A DNA stretch of 64,000 bases, taken from positions 2,061,041 through 2,125,040 of the forward strand of contig JAGGNK010012003.1 of the NCBI GenBank assembly GCA_017590115.1, written 5' to 3'. Below the pieces are notes generated by a model. The model worked only from the letters and a program-made list of their open reading frames with translations. It searched no databases and was not told the origin of the DNA. The position numbers and the translations under genes are program-made. This document shows, piece by piece, positions 36,801-51,800 of this stretch (positions are counted from its first letter, which is position 1; the number at the start of each line of letters is the position of its first letter). Source of the DNA: Montifringilla adamsi. Lineage: Eukaryota > Chordata > Aves > Passeriformes > Passeridae.

Positions 36801-39800
36801 ATCAAGCCTGGGAATGAGTCTTTGCTCCGTGTTGGGTATTCCATGGCCATGGAGCAGCTTCTGGACAAAGCCAGGGGGAGTTTCTTGCTCTGCTCACATC
36901 ACCCCCAGACCCCTGTGCTCATGGCAGAGCTGCTCTCCCATTTTCCAGCACAAATTCCCCCAAAGTGCTCAGCCTGGCTGACTCAAATCCTTTGGATTTT
37001 GCTGCACAGAGCAAAAGGTCCTGTTTTTCATTTCTGAGGTGTATTAGTTCTCCATGTCCTAAGCAGAGGAAAAACTTTATCATGCTTTGGCATTAAGCAG
37101 AGTTTAAAGGAAAAATATGTGTTTACACCTTCACAATCCCATGTCAGCGATTTCCCAGTTCAGTGTAGGAAACTCCTTGGTACAGTTGTGAGTGGTTTTG
37201 TGCTCCCAGGAGCTTGGAGGTATTTGCTGGTCTTGTTGACTCTTGTAGGAACACAAAGAAAAGCTGGAACCCCAGCCAATGTAAACCTGGCTCTGCAGGC
37301 TGCATTCAGCAACCAATTTACACCAGCGGAAAGTCTTTCCCAAAATTCAATCGCAGGGCAGAAAAAGCCCTGGAAGCAGAGCTGTGGTGGTGATTGCACT
37401 GGCCTGGTCCCCACCATTCCAGAGGGACTTTTCCCTTCCTGGCCCCGAGCCACTGTTGTGCTCCAGGCTCTGGAGAAGACATTAAAAGCAAAGAGTGGGT
37501 TAAAACAATGTGGGAACAAATCCCTGGAAATGGCACCGTGGGGTGGCTTTGGGAAATGTGGTGGCAGAAATCAGACTGGGCACTCTGGAGTGACCCTCAG
37601 GACAGCGGGTTCAGCACAGGATGAAAGGAGACATTGAGAGGAGGCACAGGCACTCCTGAGCCCACAGGCACCACGATCACATGCAGATTGCTCAGATTTT
37701 TGCCATTCCCTGTCTGCAGCCTGTGCTGGGTGTGGCGTTAGGTGTCCCCATCCTACGAAGGTCAGGATCCTCAGACAGACCCTCCTTTTGATCCCACAGG
37801 GGACCTATAAGGTGGATGTGGTGGAGCTGTCCTAAATAACTGATTCAATGTGCTACCTTCCCTCCTTTCCTTTCTGACACTCTCAATCCCACAGCGAGGT
37901 GATTTAGCTCAAAACCTGCAGAGAAAACCATCAGATTTGGTTTTTTCCTGCTCTTTGTTTTGCTGATGGAGTTGCCCTGGTTTGGTTTGGAGGTGTTACC
38001 CAAAAGGAGATAGCAAAGCCTGGAGGAGGGATTTGATGCTGAGCTTTTTTAGCTTTTTAGGCTAAACCCGACCTGCCTCTTAGGTGGAAGCTTCCCAAGA
38101 ATTTCAAGGCAGCAGGAAGTGGCCCTGCTGCTGAATCCTGGCTCCTCCCTGGCCCTGCTGTGGTTCCCCATTGCCCTATCCCTGGCCATCATCGTTACAC
38201 GTGGGACCAGTGTGGGAAAATGACCTGGAATAAAACAACAAAAGAATCTGAGTTAGTTTTAATCCCTGTCAGATTTCCAGCCTGGTTTATTGCACAAGTC
38301 CTGGGCCAGTGCAACCCAAAGGGTGCAGCTGCACTGAGTCGTCCCTCAGGGTCACAGCAGCCCCTCTGGCACTGAGCTCTCCTGGCAGCTTCCAGAAAAA
38401 CTCATTTCCAAAAGGAAGGGTCTGGACACACCCTCACAGCCTGTGTTCTCCCAATTATCTGGAATATACTCCCTGCCACAGGGCTGTCAGTGGTCCAAGC
38501 TGATCTCTTACCTGGAGCAGAGAATGTTGTAAATGTATTTCAGTTAGAGGTGGTTTGGCACAAAGAAATTCATCCCCTGCAAAGACAACAAGGGAATGAG
38601 TGTTGTCCATAGACAAACTGCTTTAATGGTTAATTAGCTCCACTGCACCACCTTTAACGCCCCAGACTGGGGGTTTTCTAGCATTAATTTACAGCCACCA
38701 GATCTGATGTCTGCCTGCTAACAGAAAATCACCAACATTTTGGTTATTTTAATTTATTGAGTGCCTCACATTTATCATTCAGTAGGAACATATGATCATC
38801 ACTGTGATTATTTTTTTCTTAAGTAGTGTCTTCCTTCCCCACTTCCTTCCTTCTGCGTGACTGATCTCTTTCCATTTTGCAAAAAGGGTTTATTTTCGCC
38901 TCCTTTTATGGCCCATCAGTTGATGTCAGTGGCAGTGAAACAGTTAACACAGACATTTGAGGCTGGTGGTAGACTTGGACATATGCAATAAAGCAAAATG
39001 CTGGCATGGAGCAGTGCCTATTGCTCAGCTCTGCCTTTTATTTGCACTCAACTTGGGTTTGGGAGGCTACAAGACTGAGTGGAGTTTATATTCAGGAGGC
39101 TCTGACTGCATCACATCCCCTGGGCACATTTAATTATCACCAAAAAGCCACTTTCAGTCGAGTTGGTTTGGCTTTTGTTTTGTTTCAAGCTGACTGCAGA
39201 TTTGAGGTGGTTATTTTGTTCTCACGGCGAGGGGTTGGAGTTGAATGAGGAGACAAAAACTGGAGGAAACCGAAAGTTCTTGGCCTTAAATGCCTGTCCC
39301 AGAGGAGTGGAATTTTCTGTGTTGTGAGGGGGATGGATTGGCTCTTGCCTCTCCTGGATGTGCACAGCTGGGATCACTTTGTCCTGGCCTCCGGGAGGGG
39401 CTGATGAAAGAGCTGCTGAAGTGACGTTTGCTGTGAAAGGCTTCAGGATTATATAAACTGGGATTAACTGTGCGAGGGTGGAAGTTTCTCCTCAGTCCTT
39501 GTTGAGGCAGCTGTGTTTTAGGACTGCAGTTGTACATTTTCCCCACTTGAAAAAGAGTTATTTTCCTTTGGTTTTGCCTTTGTTCTCATCACGTTGGCCA
39601 AAACCTGCTCTGGGATTGCACTGCTCTGATAGAAGGATTCCAATTTCTAGGCAGAGTTTATCTGTATATGATTTATCTCTATTTTCCTTTCCTTATCTCA
39701 TCACCTTCCTTCTCCAAGGGTTATCCCTTTTCTCCTCACCTTGGCAAAGAGGGTAGAAGACAACAGAGCATTTTGCTGAAGCTGTGAAGGACTTGGCTTG

Positions 39801-42800
39801 GAAAATGTTGGCCATTTTAGAATGATTACTTCATGAGAGTATCTGCAGAATTCCTCCCAGGCTGGGTCTTTCCAAGCTTAGAACTCAGGCCTTCCAAGCC
39901 ATGAGACTAATTGGAAATATAAAACAGGAAATCAAATGATGTTTCTTTGTGTGGGTCTGGGTTTGAGATTTCCAGAAGGAACTGATTTTCCTATCTGAAA
40001 ACTGCTGGGTTCAGGCAATCACTTCTGCCCAGGCTTACAGGGAGGAAGCCAATTAGAACTGGCAGAAATAGCAAAACTGCATTTACTAATCATTTACCAA
40101 ATCAAATAACGAAACATTTACCAAGAATTTGGTGAATCAAAACAACTGCAGGCTGAGGGGATTTGGGTTTGACCCAAATTGATATTTCAGTGATTCTTGC
40201 TTTTATTACTGTTTAAAAAAACTTCAGGTAAATTTGCTTCCTGACCAAGGCTGGGTTTATTTTATTCCCTGCACGTCACCAGTGCTTGTGGTTTGACCAC
40301 TTTTACATCTTGGGAAGGTGCAGAAAGCAATTCTGTGAGTCAGTAAAAGTCATCTTCATCATCGTGCAGGTCTGGCATTCCCAGTTTGTGATGGGTGTCT
40401 GGGATTGCTGTTGGTGCATGAGCCTGCTTTAGGAACAGACCCTCTGGTCTTTGTTCAACATCCCAAAATATCACTCAGTGCATTAGGGAAATGGTTTAGG
40501 AGAAAGGTGCTGCTGTGAGCAGTTTGCAAAGCAAGAAGGGTTGAAGAAGATAAAGAAATGCATGCAGGTGTGAAGCAGAGGGTTTCACACGTGGTTTCTC
40601 CAGTCTCTGGTTTCTGCGGTGCCTCTCATCTCCTCCATCTCTGTCCCCTGAGTAGAGATTTCCCCAGCAGCAGCCACTGAGTCACCCCTGGGTGCAGATT
40701 TCCCCTCCCTGCTTCACAGTGAAGTCAGGAGTCAGCAGATGAGTGCTTTCCACAGAAGTTGTGTCTCACCCACATCAGGCTGGAAATGTAACCTTTAAAG
40801 GAGGGTCGGGGTAGGAGTCTCTTGATGCTGTCGGTGTCACTGTCTAAATTCAGCAGTGTGGGTGCAGAAATGCCCATTTCTCATTTCTTCTCTATTTTCT
40901 CAGAATTCTCCCACTGGGTGCCTTGCTAAAGCTGTTAAATTGGTCAGCAATGTGAAGCTGTTTGCTTCTGAGATGAATCATCATTAGTCATAAAAGATTC
41001 CTTACCTCGAAACAGCTTCCCGTTGTGAAATCAGAGACAGGAGAGAACACATTTCAATCTCCCTCCTGCTAAAGGATGCCTGGGAAAGGAAATCCAAGTT
41101 TTATTCTCTTTATCAAATGTTTGTTTCTTTGATTGATTTGAAGTTATTGGAAATTAAGCAGTAATTTTTCCCTAATGCTGACTTGTCTTCCCTGAAAGCA
41201 ATCCTAGCAGACAACTGATGAAGCGTTGTAATCACTGTTTTCAGCAGCAACAGTGGGATTATTTTAATATCTCATTTTAATATGGTTATCCAATGGTAAA
41301 TGTGGTTCTTGTGGACTTGGGGAAGTGCCTGCAAACCCACAGCCATCCCAACTTGCCCGTGCTTTTGGCTGCAGGGATTGGGAGCCAACGGCATCCGGCT
41401 GAGCATGGAGAGCGCGCTGACCGCCCGCGACCGCGTCGGGGTGCAGGACTTTGTCCTGCTGGAGAACTTCACCAGCGAAGCTGCATTCATTGAGAACCTG
41501 AGGAAACGCTTCAAGGAGAACCTGATCTATGTGAGTAGCACAGGGACAGTCCCCAGGGTGTCCCTCGGTGAGCTGGAGTGTGGCTCTGCTCTGCAGTGGG
41601 GTTTGGAGGTGCTGCTGGTGGCACTCACACAGGCCATGGGGGCTTGTGCCAGGACCACTCTGGGGTGCTGCCATTTGATGGGTGTGGGGACTCACTGCAG
41701 TGCCCCTGTTGAGATCTGGTGGCATTGACAGCACTGAAAATCCAACTCCCACCACATTCTTCCATCTCCTGAATTCACTCGCTTCCACCAACCCAGACTT
41801 GAACTCAATCCTAAATGTATTTCAGAAATAACTCAGTACTGTGCCTTGTTGAAAACTGTAAAACCATTTGAGGTGCTTTTTACTCAGCAAGGATAACATG
41901 GCTGGCACAGCTCCAGCAGTGTCACTTTTCCAGAGCTGAGAATTCTCTTCCTCAGCACCCTTGGCCTGTTTGGAAGCCCTCAGCAGCATCCCCAGCACAC
42001 CAGGAGGGGTGTCCAGCCTCCAGAGACACCTGAGCTCTGCCTCCAGACCTCCTGTAAGCTCCCTGCTTTCTGTTCTATTTTCCAGACCTACATTGGCTCA
42101 GTGCTGGTGTCTGTGAATCCCTACAAGGAACTGGAAATCTACACCAAGCAGAACATGGAGCGGTACCGCGGCGTCAGCTTCTATGAAGTCTCTCCTCACC
42201 TGTGAGTGGGTGCCAGTGCAGGTTTTGTCACTCCCACCCAGCTGGGACACGTCAAAAGAGGCAAACAGGACTTTGCCCTGTCCCAGCTGCAGCCCTGGAA
42301 GTCCTGGGGACAGAGAGGATCCTCAGGGTGTGGTGTGAGGCTCTTTCTATTCCTGTTCCTCTCTCCAAAGAGGATGAGTTGCCTCTGCAAGAGCAGTATT
42401 TGGAAAGGGAGTTGGTTCCTTCCTGGCTGCAGGAACAGAGCTGCTTACCCAGCCCTGGCAGGACAGGAGTTCATTGTTCCAGGGTTATTTGGGGTCTCTG
42501 TGTCCGGGGCTAAGTAGGGGAAAGAGTTTCTGCTGTGTGGGGGTTTCTTTCCTACCTCTGCTGTTACTGCCTGACCAATATTTATCTGGTATTTCCCTTG
42601 TTGCTAAGATACCATCAGCCTGTTGGAACAAGGAATGTATTTATTTACATGGTCTGGCTTGGTGAGCATTCCCAATTTCCCATTAAAAAAAAAAAAGTTT
42701 GAGGTTTAAAGTTATTTTTGAAAGCGTTTGAATTTTTTTGTCAGACTGAAAGAAAAAGATGACTGAGAGCTGAGGCCACATGGCTTCAAAATGGTTTTTC

Positions 42801-45800
42801 TTCAGGACTAAAGGCCAAATTCTGAGCACCTCTTGGAAGATTTTTTTATTTTGTGTTTTGTTGGTTTTTTTTTAAAGAGATCTTGGAAGAGTAAATGATA
42901 TTATTTTTGAGCAAACTATTTGGGTTGTTTCTTATTGCTGGCACATAGCCCAGGAGAGTAAACAAACCAGAATGTGCTGCAAGCACAGAGAGGGGGAGAA
43001 ACACCATTACTTGGGAAAGTCTCAGCACTTCAAGTTGGATTTGTTAGGACAAAAATATGATTTTTACTGTGTGAACCCAGATGGGGGAGAATTAAACCTG
43101 AAAAACCCTGCATTCAAACCTGCTCAGTTCCCTTTGCCTGTGGTCAGGAAAGGGCTTCTGTGCCCTTAGATGTGAATTTTGGGACTCTCTGGAAAATCCT
43201 TGGGGCTGTGGCTCTGGTTTTTAGTGTGCAGTAGGTACAGGATGATGACAATGCTCATGGATAGCACGAAGCACTGAGCAGATGTGCTTTAATTCCACTT
43301 AAATCACACTGTGGCTGATTATTTCTTAGGCTTTCCTTCCTTTTAACAAGTCCCTTCAGAAGCTGTAAAATGTGCAGCTCATAAGTGAACCCTGGAGAAC
43401 TGTGATCCTGGGTACTGCTGCTCCCACTGGGAGAACAGATTTTTTTGCTGACTGTTTTTGCTGTTCCATTGCATTATTTAATTATTTTATTGCATTATTT
43501 CATTATATATGCATTTAAAAATCCTCTGAGGAGCATCAAAATGCTCCATCTGCAGTCTGGTGCTCTGGGTTTCTCCTTTTCCAGTAACTCATATTTTTTC
43601 CTTTCTCCTCTTCTAAACTGACTCTAGAAAGCCAAAACACTACAAGGTCTCTCTTCCAGTGTCAGACAGTTCAGCTGGGTTTTCTGGGAAGTGCATCACA
43701 CTCAGAGGAGGAGAGTTATCTCTATGGGCTTGGAACCCAGCATATTCCCAGAGATCTGTCACATCCTGTCCTGTTTGTGGCCTGCAAGCGGGACCATAAA
43801 CATCTTTATTTCCAGTGGTTCTGACTGTGCCTGGCTGGAGCTCTTGGGGCCATAAACCACCCCATAAAGGCCCAGAGGCCAGAGGCACTTCTTCAAATCC
43901 AAATTAAATCTGCATTTATTCAGCTGTTTTCCAAAAGACTCCAGAGGCAGAATCTGGATGGGAAGAGAGGGACATGATGTATTTTTTGGGGTGAGTTGTG
44001 TTGCCAAGGGAGCTCACTGGTGTTGCCTTAGCACCAAGTATTAATAGACTGGAGAAGGCCATGGTTGTTATTTTGGTGTGATTACTGCTAATTAATAGCA
44101 CAGCAGGAGAGTAAAAAAAAAAAAAAAAAGGGAAAAATGAAAAATTAAAAAGCCAAGCTATTAAAATAAAATGTTGTCAGGTGTGTGAAGAAGACAGGAT
44201 ATCTGTTTGCTTACCACATGTGAGAGGTGAAAATGGTGTTAGGGAGGTTGTCTTTTCTGTCCCCCTGAGCAGCTGTCACCATTGTCACTCATCCCCTGCT
44301 GCTCTCTGGTGTTGTGGGAGTGTGTGTGACTGGGTGTGAGATCCTGTCTGCTCACAGCACTGGAATGAAAGAAAAAGCAGCAAAGGAGGAAGCAGAAGGG
44401 CAGGGCCTGACTGTGCAGGCAGAGGAAGTGCCTGGAGAGTGGGGCAGAAGGGACCTGCAGGATGCTCCTTAATCTGTGGTGGCTTTTCCAAGCTCTTCCC
44501 ACCATCCAAGAGAAGCTCTGGAGCCACCCAGACAGCAAAATTCTGTAGTGACCTTATGAATGTGTCATCACTTAGAACATAAGCAAGAAAAAATACCAGT
44601 GGAGAACGAGGTGTTTCCTGAGTGTGAAACTTCTGTCCCACGGGACCAGTGTTGAGAGATCATTTATATTTAGAAAAGCCAGTTGTTCTGCACAATTTAG
44701 TCGACTTCTACCTATTTTTGTCAGAAAGAAAAGTCAAAAACAGTCTCAAAGGCCCTGACAGTTTGTGTCATGACCCTGCAGAAGCGTGGCTCGGTGGCTG
44801 AGGTGTGACCAGAGGTGCCAGCGCTGTCACCTGTGCTGTCACCAGCATGCAGCAGCTGCGATCTCACCCAGCCATGGCCTGGGGCTGTTTTGGGGGACGT
44901 CTGTGCCGGGATTTCAGGGCAGACCCGCTGATCCCGGCTGTCCCCTCCCAGCTACGCCATCGCAGACAACTCGTACCGCTCGCTGCGCACCGAGAGGAAG
45001 GACCAGTGCATCCTCATCTCCGGCGAGAGCGGCGCCGGCAAAACCGAGGCCACCAAGAAGATCCTGCAGTACTACGCTGTCACCTGCCCCGCCAGCCAGC
45101 AGGTCGAGACCGTCAAGGACCGGCTGCTGCAGTCCAACCCCGTCCTGGAGGTACCTCCCAGCCGGAATGCTGGCCCTGGGGACGCTCCCGAGTCCCGGTG
45201 GGGGCGCTGGGGACAGCGGGACCCCACGGGGCGGTGACAGCGTGTCCTGGGGATGCTGTGCGGGCACAGCACCAGGGAATCCCGCTCTGGTTCCCGGCCA
45301 AAGCAGTCCTGGCCCTTCCCAGCCCTCCAGGAGCAGTTGTGGTGTGGATGGGGTTCGGGGACAGAGGGGATTTGTCGTGGGAAGAGCTCTGGGTCACTGC
45401 AGGACTCTGCAAAGGGGCACATCCCAGTGGGCAGCTCACACAGGCTGGGCTCGTTTTGTGGTGCTGTGGTGTCCTCTAGTGTCCAGCCCTGGCTGTGTGC
45501 AGTGCCCCGAGATATCCTTGTGTTCCTGCATCCCTGTATCCCTGAATCCCTGTGCCTTGTGTCCCTGAATCCCTGTGCCCTGTATGCCCTGTGTCCCTGT
45601 GCCCTGAGATGTCCCTCTGCTCTGTGCCCTCAGATATCCCTGTATCCCTATGCCCTGTATCCCTGTGCCCTGAGATGTCCCTGTGTCCCAGGAAAGGTGA
45701 CTCCCAGCAGCAGGAAGCCCTTCAGCCCCTCTGGCAGCAAGCTGTGACAAATGGCAGTGGGGACAGAGGAGCTTGGGCAAGGCTGTCAGACATGACATAT

Positions 45801-48800
45801 GTTGTCAGCAGTGGACTGGCATTAAAATCAGCTTGCAGGGGCATGGAAGTGTTTTCAGAGGATGTTCCATCTGCACTGCTTGCACAGGGTGTAAAGATCA
45901 GCCTTAGAATTCAGGGAGAAATCTGTTTCCTTCTGGGTTTCCGGGAAGGAAAATCCTGGGCTGTAAATAAATAACTGGTAGCTTCACCCAAGTGTTTATA
46001 AATAATCTGACTTGGTACTAATTTAATTTTCTCTGATCATTTTCATTTCAGGCCTTTGGAAATGCGAAAACCCTTCGGAATGACAACTCCAGTCGGTTTG
46101 GGAAGTACATGGATGTGCAGTTTGATTACAGGGTAACTTGCAATCTGGTTTATATTCCAGGACTGGTCCCAGCTCTCTGTGTTCTTGCATTGTTTTGTGT
46201 GTGTAGTGAGTGCTTTGCATTTCCTTGGTGATGGCATAGGCAGAGCCTGTGGTACAAAGTTTTGGGTCCAGAGGGTTTTATGGCACTCACTCTTCCTTCA
46301 TTCCTCCCTTATTTCTCTCTGTAAGGGGACACTGAGATCAAACCCTTTTATTTCTAGGGTATTTTATTTCTGGTGCTCTGTGCCAGTGGGTACTCCCCAG
46401 GTAAATCCACATAACCCAGCTGAGAGATCTGAAGATAATTCCTGCCCTGTGTAACTTGGCACAGTTTGTGCCCACTCTGATCCCAGCTGCCTCACAGCAG
46501 CAAGGTGCACACAGTGCAGGGGCTGAGGAGCTCAGCACTGCCATCCTTCAGGTCTCCTTTAATCTCTCCACACTCAGTTTTGGTGCTTTCCTTTTGTGGT
46601 GAATTCCTAGAAGGAATTTTAGCACTCAAATCACCACTGTACTGAAATAGAGCTTGTGGCACAGGATGACAGATCATTTTCTGTGTTTTTGTGGGCTTTT
46701 GCTTCAGATCTTGTCTTTGAACCGACAATGAAGAAGCAGAAACATTTTCCTCTGTGTTGATGGACTCTTTCCACATGTCTGGTTTGGTTTAGGGGGCTCC
46801 TGTTGGGGGCCACATCTTGAACTACCTCCTGGAGAAATCCCGAGTTGTGCACCAGAACCACGGCGAGAGGAACTTCCACATCTTCTACCAGCTGCTGGAG
46901 GGAGGGGAGGAGGACCTGCTGAGGAGGCTGGGCCTTGAGAAGAACCCACAGCAGTATCACTATTTAGTAAAGGTGAACATTAACTATAATTCTTAAAATA
47001 CTGTATTATAGGGTTGGGATATCTCCAATTAACTTTATAATTTCCTTCCCTCACTTCAGAATTAACTCTGAGGTAACTGCTGTAAAAAGAAACACAATGC
47101 ATTGAGCATGGATAATGTATCTTTGATGATTATTTGTTTATTTATGTCAAACTGTGTCTTTTTAGGGTCACTGTGCAAGGGTCAGTTCCATAAATGACAA
47201 AAATGAGTGGAAGATCATGAGGAGAGCCCTGTCTGTTATCGGCTTCAATGACAGTGAGGTGGAGGTGAGGTTTAGCAGTACAGATTTTCCTACTTTTTTT
47301 AAAGATTTTTTACTGCTTTGATTTAGGATTTCTGATTAAAATCAGTGGATCAAATCAGAGTGAGTGTATTCCCTACAAAAATCCTGAAAAAATATACAAA
47401 ATAGTCTCCTAAAAAGTGAATTAACACAAAAACCTTGCTGTGTGTTCATTCCATCATCCTGATCTCTGCCTGTTGCTCCCATGGCAGGATTTGCTGAGCA
47501 TTGTGGCCAGTGTCCTGCACCTGGGGAATGTCCAGTTTGCTGCTGATGAGCAGGGCAATGCTCAGGTCACTACAGAGAATCAGATTAAATACCTGGCCAG
47601 GGTGAGTATCACCAGTGAGGGAGATGTTACAGGAAAGGTGAATTGTAGAGGGTTCCTTACTTTGAGCTTAATACCATCATAGAGTTTTAGACTCTGATTT
47701 AGTTGTTCTCATAAATTTAACTGTAATTTCACCTAAATAGAATGCAAATATTATCATCAAACCCGTGTAATTGACAGCTTCTCTATTTACCACCTGACCC
47801 ACCCCTGCCTTGAGGTTTCCACCTTTGGGCAGTGAGGTAGGAACAGACTCGGGGGAAGAGTTTTAAAGAAAGAACCACCTTAGTGCCTTTGCTTGGTCAC
47901 TTCCTTCCAGCCAATTATTTGTTAGCTCATATCCCTGCCAGAAAGAAGGGAAGGGAGGGATTGATGCTGCAGAATTGTTCAGTGTGAGTGGGAAATAAAA
48001 TCAAGTGTTGTTTCAGTGGGCCGGGATTTTAGGAAAATGGAATGTACAGCTCCATAAATTAATTGAATGTCCTGTGTGCAGCTGCTGGCAGTGGATGGCT
48101 CCGTTCTTCGGGATGCACTGATCCACAAGAAGATCATAGCAAAAGGGGAGGAGGTAAGAACAGGCCCTGGGGATCTGGGAGGCAAAGGGGATTCCATGAA
48201 TCAGCTCTGCCAGCAGCTCCCTCGTCACCCCTCAGGAGGTTGCAGGGGTCCCACTGGTGACGGTTCAGCCACGAGCAGGATGCTTTTGAGTGGCTGTTCA
48301 GTGATGACGAGGCAGGAAAAGGGGATCCCTTGGTCTGGGGGCTGCTGAGGGGTTTTCTCTGCTCCTGCCTGCAGCTGGTGAGTCCCCTGAACCTGGAGCA
48401 GGCAGCCTACGCCAGGGACGCGCTCGCCAAGGCCGTCTACGGCCGCACCTTCTCCTGGCTGGTCAACAAGGTCAACAAATCCCTGGCTTACAAGGCAAGT
48501 GACCCTTCTGCTTGTTGAGATCTGTGGCTGCATTTCTCTTCACAGAGCAAAGCAAGGCACAACTTCCCAAGGATATTTTCTAAGACTCATATTCTCTGAA
48601 CCTCAGAGAAAGAAAAATCAATTCTTATCTCCGTTGCTGCTCCTGTTGTTGTGCACAAGGGGAATGCATTGTGGAAGATTGTTTACCTGAAGGGAATTGG
48701 TAATTGGGTTCTGGTGTGAGTGTTTTGATTCACTGACCAATTGAATCCAAATTGAATGTGTGTGTGTCAGGACTGTCAGCTGACAGTCACGAGATTCTGT

Positions 48801-51800
48801 GCAGTTCAGTGCAGTTGGGTGCTTGTGCAGATTCAGTTTAGAGGTAGTGTAATATAATAAATAATATAGTATAATAAAATAATTAATTAGCCTTCTGATA
48901 AGATGGAGTCCTCCTCATCATTTTCTCCCCTTTGTTGGGGTTGCCCTGCTTTGCTATAGAGATCCAGCCAAAGGTGACAGCATTCCAGATCTTTCAGCCT
49001 CAAAGCAAGTTCCATGCTTTTAGTAATTTCTAAATTAATTTGTTTTCTAAATTGTGCAGTAAATGCTGGGATTAGATGATGGAGATCCAGGATGGATCAT
49101 AGCTGTGAGGAAATACCTACATTTGTTTTCTGCTCTGTTGCAGGAAGAGAAGTTTCCAGGCTGGAGAAGTACAACAGTTCTAGGATTGCTGGACATCTAT
49201 GGGTTTGAGGTTTTCCAGCACAACAGGTTTGTTTTGAAAAATTCTGAGTTACATTATTCAGTTTATGGTGTTTTCTCTCACTTGTGAAACAAGGCTTTAT
49301 TTAATTTCTTAGTAAAAGAGGTGGCATTTAAATGTCAGGACATCAGGTGACAAAAAGCTAATCACAGGGTTTCTAACACTTAAGACATCCAGCTAATAAT
49401 TAGCATTTACAGCTATTAATGGACCTGGTATTTAAAATAAACTGTTGTTTTTTTGGGTGTATTCATACCTTACCTTGAGCTGTGCCTTTGTCCAGCTCTC
49501 CAGCCCAGGGGTGGCTGTTGTGGCATCTTCCCATGGTGGTGACAAACCAGGGGATGGGACTGGCAGAGTCTGGGACCTCCCTGGCAGGTAGCACTGAACA
49601 AAGACTCTACATTTGAAGTGTTACTGTGCCTTTATTCAAGGTTTTTGTGTTCCTCCATGTTCAATCCTTCATGTCCATTTTTCCCTCCTTCTGGAACTCT
49701 TTGAGTTTCCCTAAATAATAAATGTACTAAATGCATGCAGTCAGGAAATAAATTCTGTACAAAGAGTGATTATTTTTCTGATTTTTCTTTGCAGCTTTGA
49801 GCAGTTTTGTATTAATTATTGCAATGAAAAGTTGCAGCAGCTCTTCATAGAGCTGACCCTGAAGTCAGAGCAGGAGGAGTACGAGTCCGAGGGCATCGCG
49901 GTAAGAGCCCAGAGCCCCCTTCCCTCTCCTCCCAGAGATCCTGCCATCATCTCCAAATCAGGGAATTAAAGAACTTGCCTTTTCCCCTTCTTTTGGAAAC
50001 CCTGGTAACTGTGTGAGACAGCTGGAAGTGAGTAATCCCACTCAGGGATTACTCCCATCCCAGGCTTTTACCCTGATTTTAACAAAGGCAATGTTAGGAA
50101 AACAAATGTGATGAGTGAAAAAGCTTTGACAGAAAGATTGTTTAAATCAGGTGCTCTCTGAAATGTTCTGAAATTTACATTCCTTTTCCAGTCTAGAGTT
50201 GTTTTCACCTAAGTGTGATTTCTTTTCTTTGCAGTGGGAACCAGTTCAGTATTTCAATAACAAAATAATTTGTGATTTGGTGGAAGAGAAATTCAAAGGC
50301 ATCATTTCTATTTTGGTGAGTTAAAAACATCTTTTTGAATGGAAAATTTGAGCAGTGTAGTGGAAAGCAAGGGGGAAAACATGGGAAAAAATCAGTTTAT
50401 GTTGGAAGTGTTTGAGTAGGTGGGAAGAGCAATAATACACTGAATAGTGACACCATTAAAAATCACTGCATCACCTTCATGGGCTCTGGGGAAAGCAGCT
50501 CCCAATCCAGGCAGTCTGGAAGGAGGGAAATATTTCCCTTTTCAGCTCAAGAATTCTTCATTTATTGAGCTAAAAGTTGTTTATCTGTGGAAAGGCCAAA
50601 CTGGAGGAGAGTTTCAGTAAGGCAGAGCCTAGAAATCCCTGGAATTTGTGTGTTTGTAGGATGAGGAGTGTCTGAGACCCGGGGATGCCACAGACACAAC
50701 ATTCTTGGAGAAACTGGAGGAGACTGTGAAGAACCACCCTCATTTTCTCACGTGAGTGTTCCCTCAGCTGAGGGATCCCAGTGTGTGAATAACATCCTCA
50801 CCATGCTGGGTCCCACATAAAAGATGATAATTTTCTTTTACAGAGAGATTTGATTGATATTTAAACTAACATAAAATAGGTTGTTAACACAAAGTGCCTG
50901 ACTGAGCTTCAGAATGCAACAGGGGCAACAAAACTCTTGTTACTGACTCACCTCTCACCTTGCAGATTGTTTACTTCAGTTTTGGAGCTCCAAATGTCTG
51001 TTTATTCTGAATGTTCTGCTTTTATTCTGAATGCTCAGTTTAGGATGTCTACATCTTGTACGCACACAGAACCACTCAACAAGGAACACTGAAACTCCCC
51101 TTTTAATTAAATATAAATACATTTAATAACACTTCTGTGACCTGCTGGTTGATAACTTTATTTACCTGAAAATCCCCAAGTCCAATTTGCACTCCTTGCT
51201 CACCTTTGCACAGTCCTGCTCCAGCACGGAATGTCCTGGTGCTTTTTGAAGTGAATCCTGCAGGATTTTGTTTCTCCTGAAGGTTTTTGCTCCCTCCCCA
51301 GGCACAAACTCGCTGACCAAAAGACGCGCAAGTCGCTGGGGCGGGAGGAGTTCCGGCTCTCGCACTACGCTGGGGATGTCACCTACAGTGTTGCAGGTAA
51401 CAGAAAAACCAAACTCTGGGCCTTAAATACATCCCCACGTCATTTGATCAACCAGATTAATTTCAAATCTCAAATCCCTGCTTTGAAGTCCCAGTGGAAC
51501 ATCCTGAGTGGTTTGTTTTCCTTCCAGGTTTTCTAGATAAAAACAACGACCTTCTCTTCCGGAACCTGAAGGAGGTGAGTGTGGAGAGAGGAGTTTCCAG
51601 GACAGAAGGAGGAGTTGGGTTTCAAATGAGGTGGCACCTGAGGGAAAGGATTCTTCTAGACTCCAGCTGGAGGCTCTGTGTCCACAGGGCTGCGCTCTGA
51701 AAAGACTGATTGAGATCCTAGTGTCCATTTTGTTATTTTAAATAGTTTTGTCCTCAGGTTTCTCTGGTAGTTCTCTGTACTTCATCTCTGAAAATATCTC

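Noticed and set aside
41264..41791. 175-codon minus-strand ORF over the first shared MYO1C exon
   Set aside because: It is the antisense shadow of a strongly conserved coding exon.
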